64,000 bases of DNA from a virus: the IMG/VR virus record IMGVR_UViG_3300027782_000058, positions 27,080 to 91,079 of that record; one strand, 5' to 3'. How positions within the stretch are numbered: the first letter of the stretch is position 1; the number at the start of each line of letters is the position of its first letter. The notes below the pieces were generated by a model. It saw only the letters and a program-made list of their open reading frames with translations, had not been told where the DNA came from and made no database searches. Below are positions 62,670-64,000 of this stretch, one piece after another. The translations under genes and the position numbers were made by a program.

Positions 62670-64000
62670 ACGGGAAGTCCCCAACCAATGAATGACGCTG
62701 GGTAGTACTGACTGGACATGACTTCTTGTAGTTGCGCTTGATCTGAGAATCCTCTGAATCCTGTGACTCTAGTGTTGATCTGGTCCAGCGCAGTCACACT
62801 GTCTAGAAGGTTAGTTCGTATTCTCTGCCCAACGTTGGACAGACTGTCGACAGTGGTAAGCGCCTGAGGTACTGGTCTGCTCTGGGTAAGTGTTCGTGAT
62901 GCTGTATCCAGCATCGATACCGAATCTGATAGTGCTCTCTGCAAAGACTTAGGACTAGCAATCACGTCAGAAGAAGACATCGAGTCAAGGGCACTTCGTA
63001 CGGCAGTGACTCTAGCCAGTACAGAGTCTCCACTGCTGATCGTTTCTAGCAGCGTTCGTACTCGCACTATCGAAGATGCCACAGTATCTGCAGCAGTAAT
63101 CGTGTCAGAAATGACTCGATATACAGCACCAAGAACTAAATCAGAGAGTGTGACTGAATCTTCCGTAGGTCTACTCAGTGTTTGTGATCTAGAGAGACTG
63201 TCAGATGTAGTGATCGAGTCTGAAAGTGCGCGGCTGAGTGCTGATACAGCAGTAATCGGCAGCACCACAGTTGACTGACGTGTACCCGCTGCTGACTTGT
63301 TGATCGTAACTGTTTGACCTGTAGTTGCAAGGAACGTAGTTGAGGCCGCACTAGTGATCCGATTGCAATTAACGTCGAGGACGGTGGTGCCGTTGATGCC
63401 GTTGAGGAATAGAAACCTTCCATAACGGCCCGCTAGGACGTTGGTGTATCCGGTTCCAAACGACCCAAAGGCAAGGTCTTCCGTTGATGCATTAGGTGTG
63501 CCACTGGTCACTGTTCGCGTGGTGCCCAACTGTGTCCACGTTGACCCATCCGGCGAAGTATAGAAGATCACTTCGCCCGTTGACGCCAGATAGGTTGTTC
63601 TAACCCAGAGCCACAAATTGGTGAAACCGCTGTCGACGGCGGCGTTAGACGTTGCGGTCCTGAAAGTCGAGCCGTCGGAAAGAATCAGCCCGAGCGACCC
63701 ATTGGTGTTTACGGGAAAGTACCAACTTGACGTTAAAGCCGTACCAGAATAACGACCTGCTAGACCACTCTGTGTGGACGGGCGCCACGTCTCAAGGTTG
63801 ACATAGGCTCGGATATCAAGGTCGGTAACATTGAATGAGGTGCTCGTCGGGACGGTGAGACGGTTGACCCCAGAACCCGGCAGGTACACATAGCCGACAG
63901 ATTCAGAGTCAAGAGATGCATACTTTTCTGCAAGTGCGCGTGGCTTAGAAGATGATCTAGTTAACGCATCAGACGAGGTGATGCTGTCACTTATTGATCG
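62666..64000 (-). CDS. Tail fibre-like protein with LamG-like domain and DSVT repeats (5' end missing)
   Basis: The frame is open to the right window edge, so the true start lies outside; the C-terminal 444 residues are visible. A jelly-roll, LamG-like part (RAYVNLETWRPSTQSGLAGR, SSWYFPVNTNGSLGLILSDG, LWLWVRTTYLASTGEVIFYT, YGRFLFLNGINGTTVLDV) is flanked on both sides by short repeats of type DSITTSDSLSR (for example ALSDSITTSDSLSR, RTLLETISSGDSVLARV). It ends QYYPASFIGWGLPV. This is typical of phage fibres or adhesins that bind sugars. It converges on the WhiB gene, overlapping by 4 bases. Confidence 0.75.
   Translation of the reverse strand, partial: RSISDSITSSDALTRSSSKPRALAEKYASLDSESVGYVYLPGSGVNRLTVPTSTSFNVTDLDIRAYVNLETWRPSTQSGLAGRYSGTALTSSWYFPVNTNGSLGLILSDGSTFRTATSNAAVDSGFTNLWLWVRTTYLASTGEVIFYTSPDGSTWTQLGTTRTVTSGTPNASTEDLAFGSFGTGYTNVLAGRYGRFLFLNGINGTTVLDVNCNRITSAASTTFLATTGQTVTINKSAAGTRQSTVVLPITAVSALSRALSDSITTSDSLSRSQTLSRPTEDSVTLSDLVLGAVYRVISDTITAADTVASSIVRVRTLLETISSGDSVLARVTAVRSALDSMSSSDVIASPKSLQRALSDSVSMLDTASRTLTQSRPVPQALTTVDSLSNVGQRIRTNLLDSVTALDQINTRVTGFRGFSDQAQLQEVMSSQYYPASFIGWGLPV

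Noticed and set aside
1-64000. tRNA genes, integrase and attachment site
   Set aside because: No cloverleaf with a TTCRA-type arm and no integrase motif was noticed by eye. A dedicated search would be needed to exclude them.

Overview
The window looks like part of the genome of a tailed, siphovirus-like phage of an actinobacterium. It carries a complete head-tail block (portal, protease-bearing and other multidomain virion proteins, an HK97-like major capsid protein, connectors, tail tube, tail assembly chaperones, tape measure, distal tail proteins and a fibre), a phage replication block, and two WhiB-family iron-sulfur regulators, which are known only from actinobacteria and their phages. 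GC content is moderate to high, GTG and TTG starts are common, and several transcripts look leaderless. No integrase, attachment site, terminase large subunit, lysin or tRNA gene was seen, so the genome continues on both sides.

Layout. (1) 1-7.8 kb: an array of very small genes, two on the minus strand and the rest on the plus strand. Most are separate transcription units with the same plan: a TTGACA-like -35, a 16-18 nt spacer, a TANNNT-like -10, a short stem-loop starting 8 or 9 nt after the -10, a CTAGGGAGG-like ribosome binding site, one ORF of 35-180 codons (one unit has two ORFs), and a GC-rich terminator. A 12-13 bp A/T element, repeated 11 times across the arm, often sits between units. 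(2) 7.8-8.8 kb: a gene-poor kilobase with heptamer, decamer and 29-bp tandem repeats, a 21-bp repeat pair, a hairpin and three iteron-like 11-mers. (3) 8.8-51 kb: late structural genes, opening with a leaderless promoter. Portal and capsid genes are separated by about 18 kb of large multidomain ORFs (one of 3121 codons containing a DEDDh exonuclease domain, one of 1498 codons containing the putative maturation protease) and by a Dps-like gene. Then come connectors, tail tube, chaperones, tape measure, distal tail proteins and a long fibre-like protein. (4) 51-62.7 kb: small genes, then replication and recombination genes: family A DNA polymerase, deaminase, RuvC-like nuclease, SNF2-type helicase, Cas4/RecB-like nuclease, RecA-like ATPase, DUF669-like protein, DUF6378 protein and two WhiB proteins. 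(5) 62.7-64 kb: a convergent minus-strand fibre-like gene that runs off the right edge.

How it fits together. The left-arm units look like early genes, each with its own strong promoter and insulated by terminators. The structural block is tightly packed, with many overlapping starts and stops, so it is probably transcribed as long operons. The replication block has its own promoter flanked by an 11-bp inverted repeat at 54.8 kb. The strongest unusual signals are the regular 5'-end hairpins of the early units, the in-frame continuation of the tail chaperone past an amber codon, the exonuclease buried in a giant virion-type ORF, the phage Dps, and the repeat-rich intergenic kilobase. All functional calls come from reading motifs by eye. 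No database search was possible.
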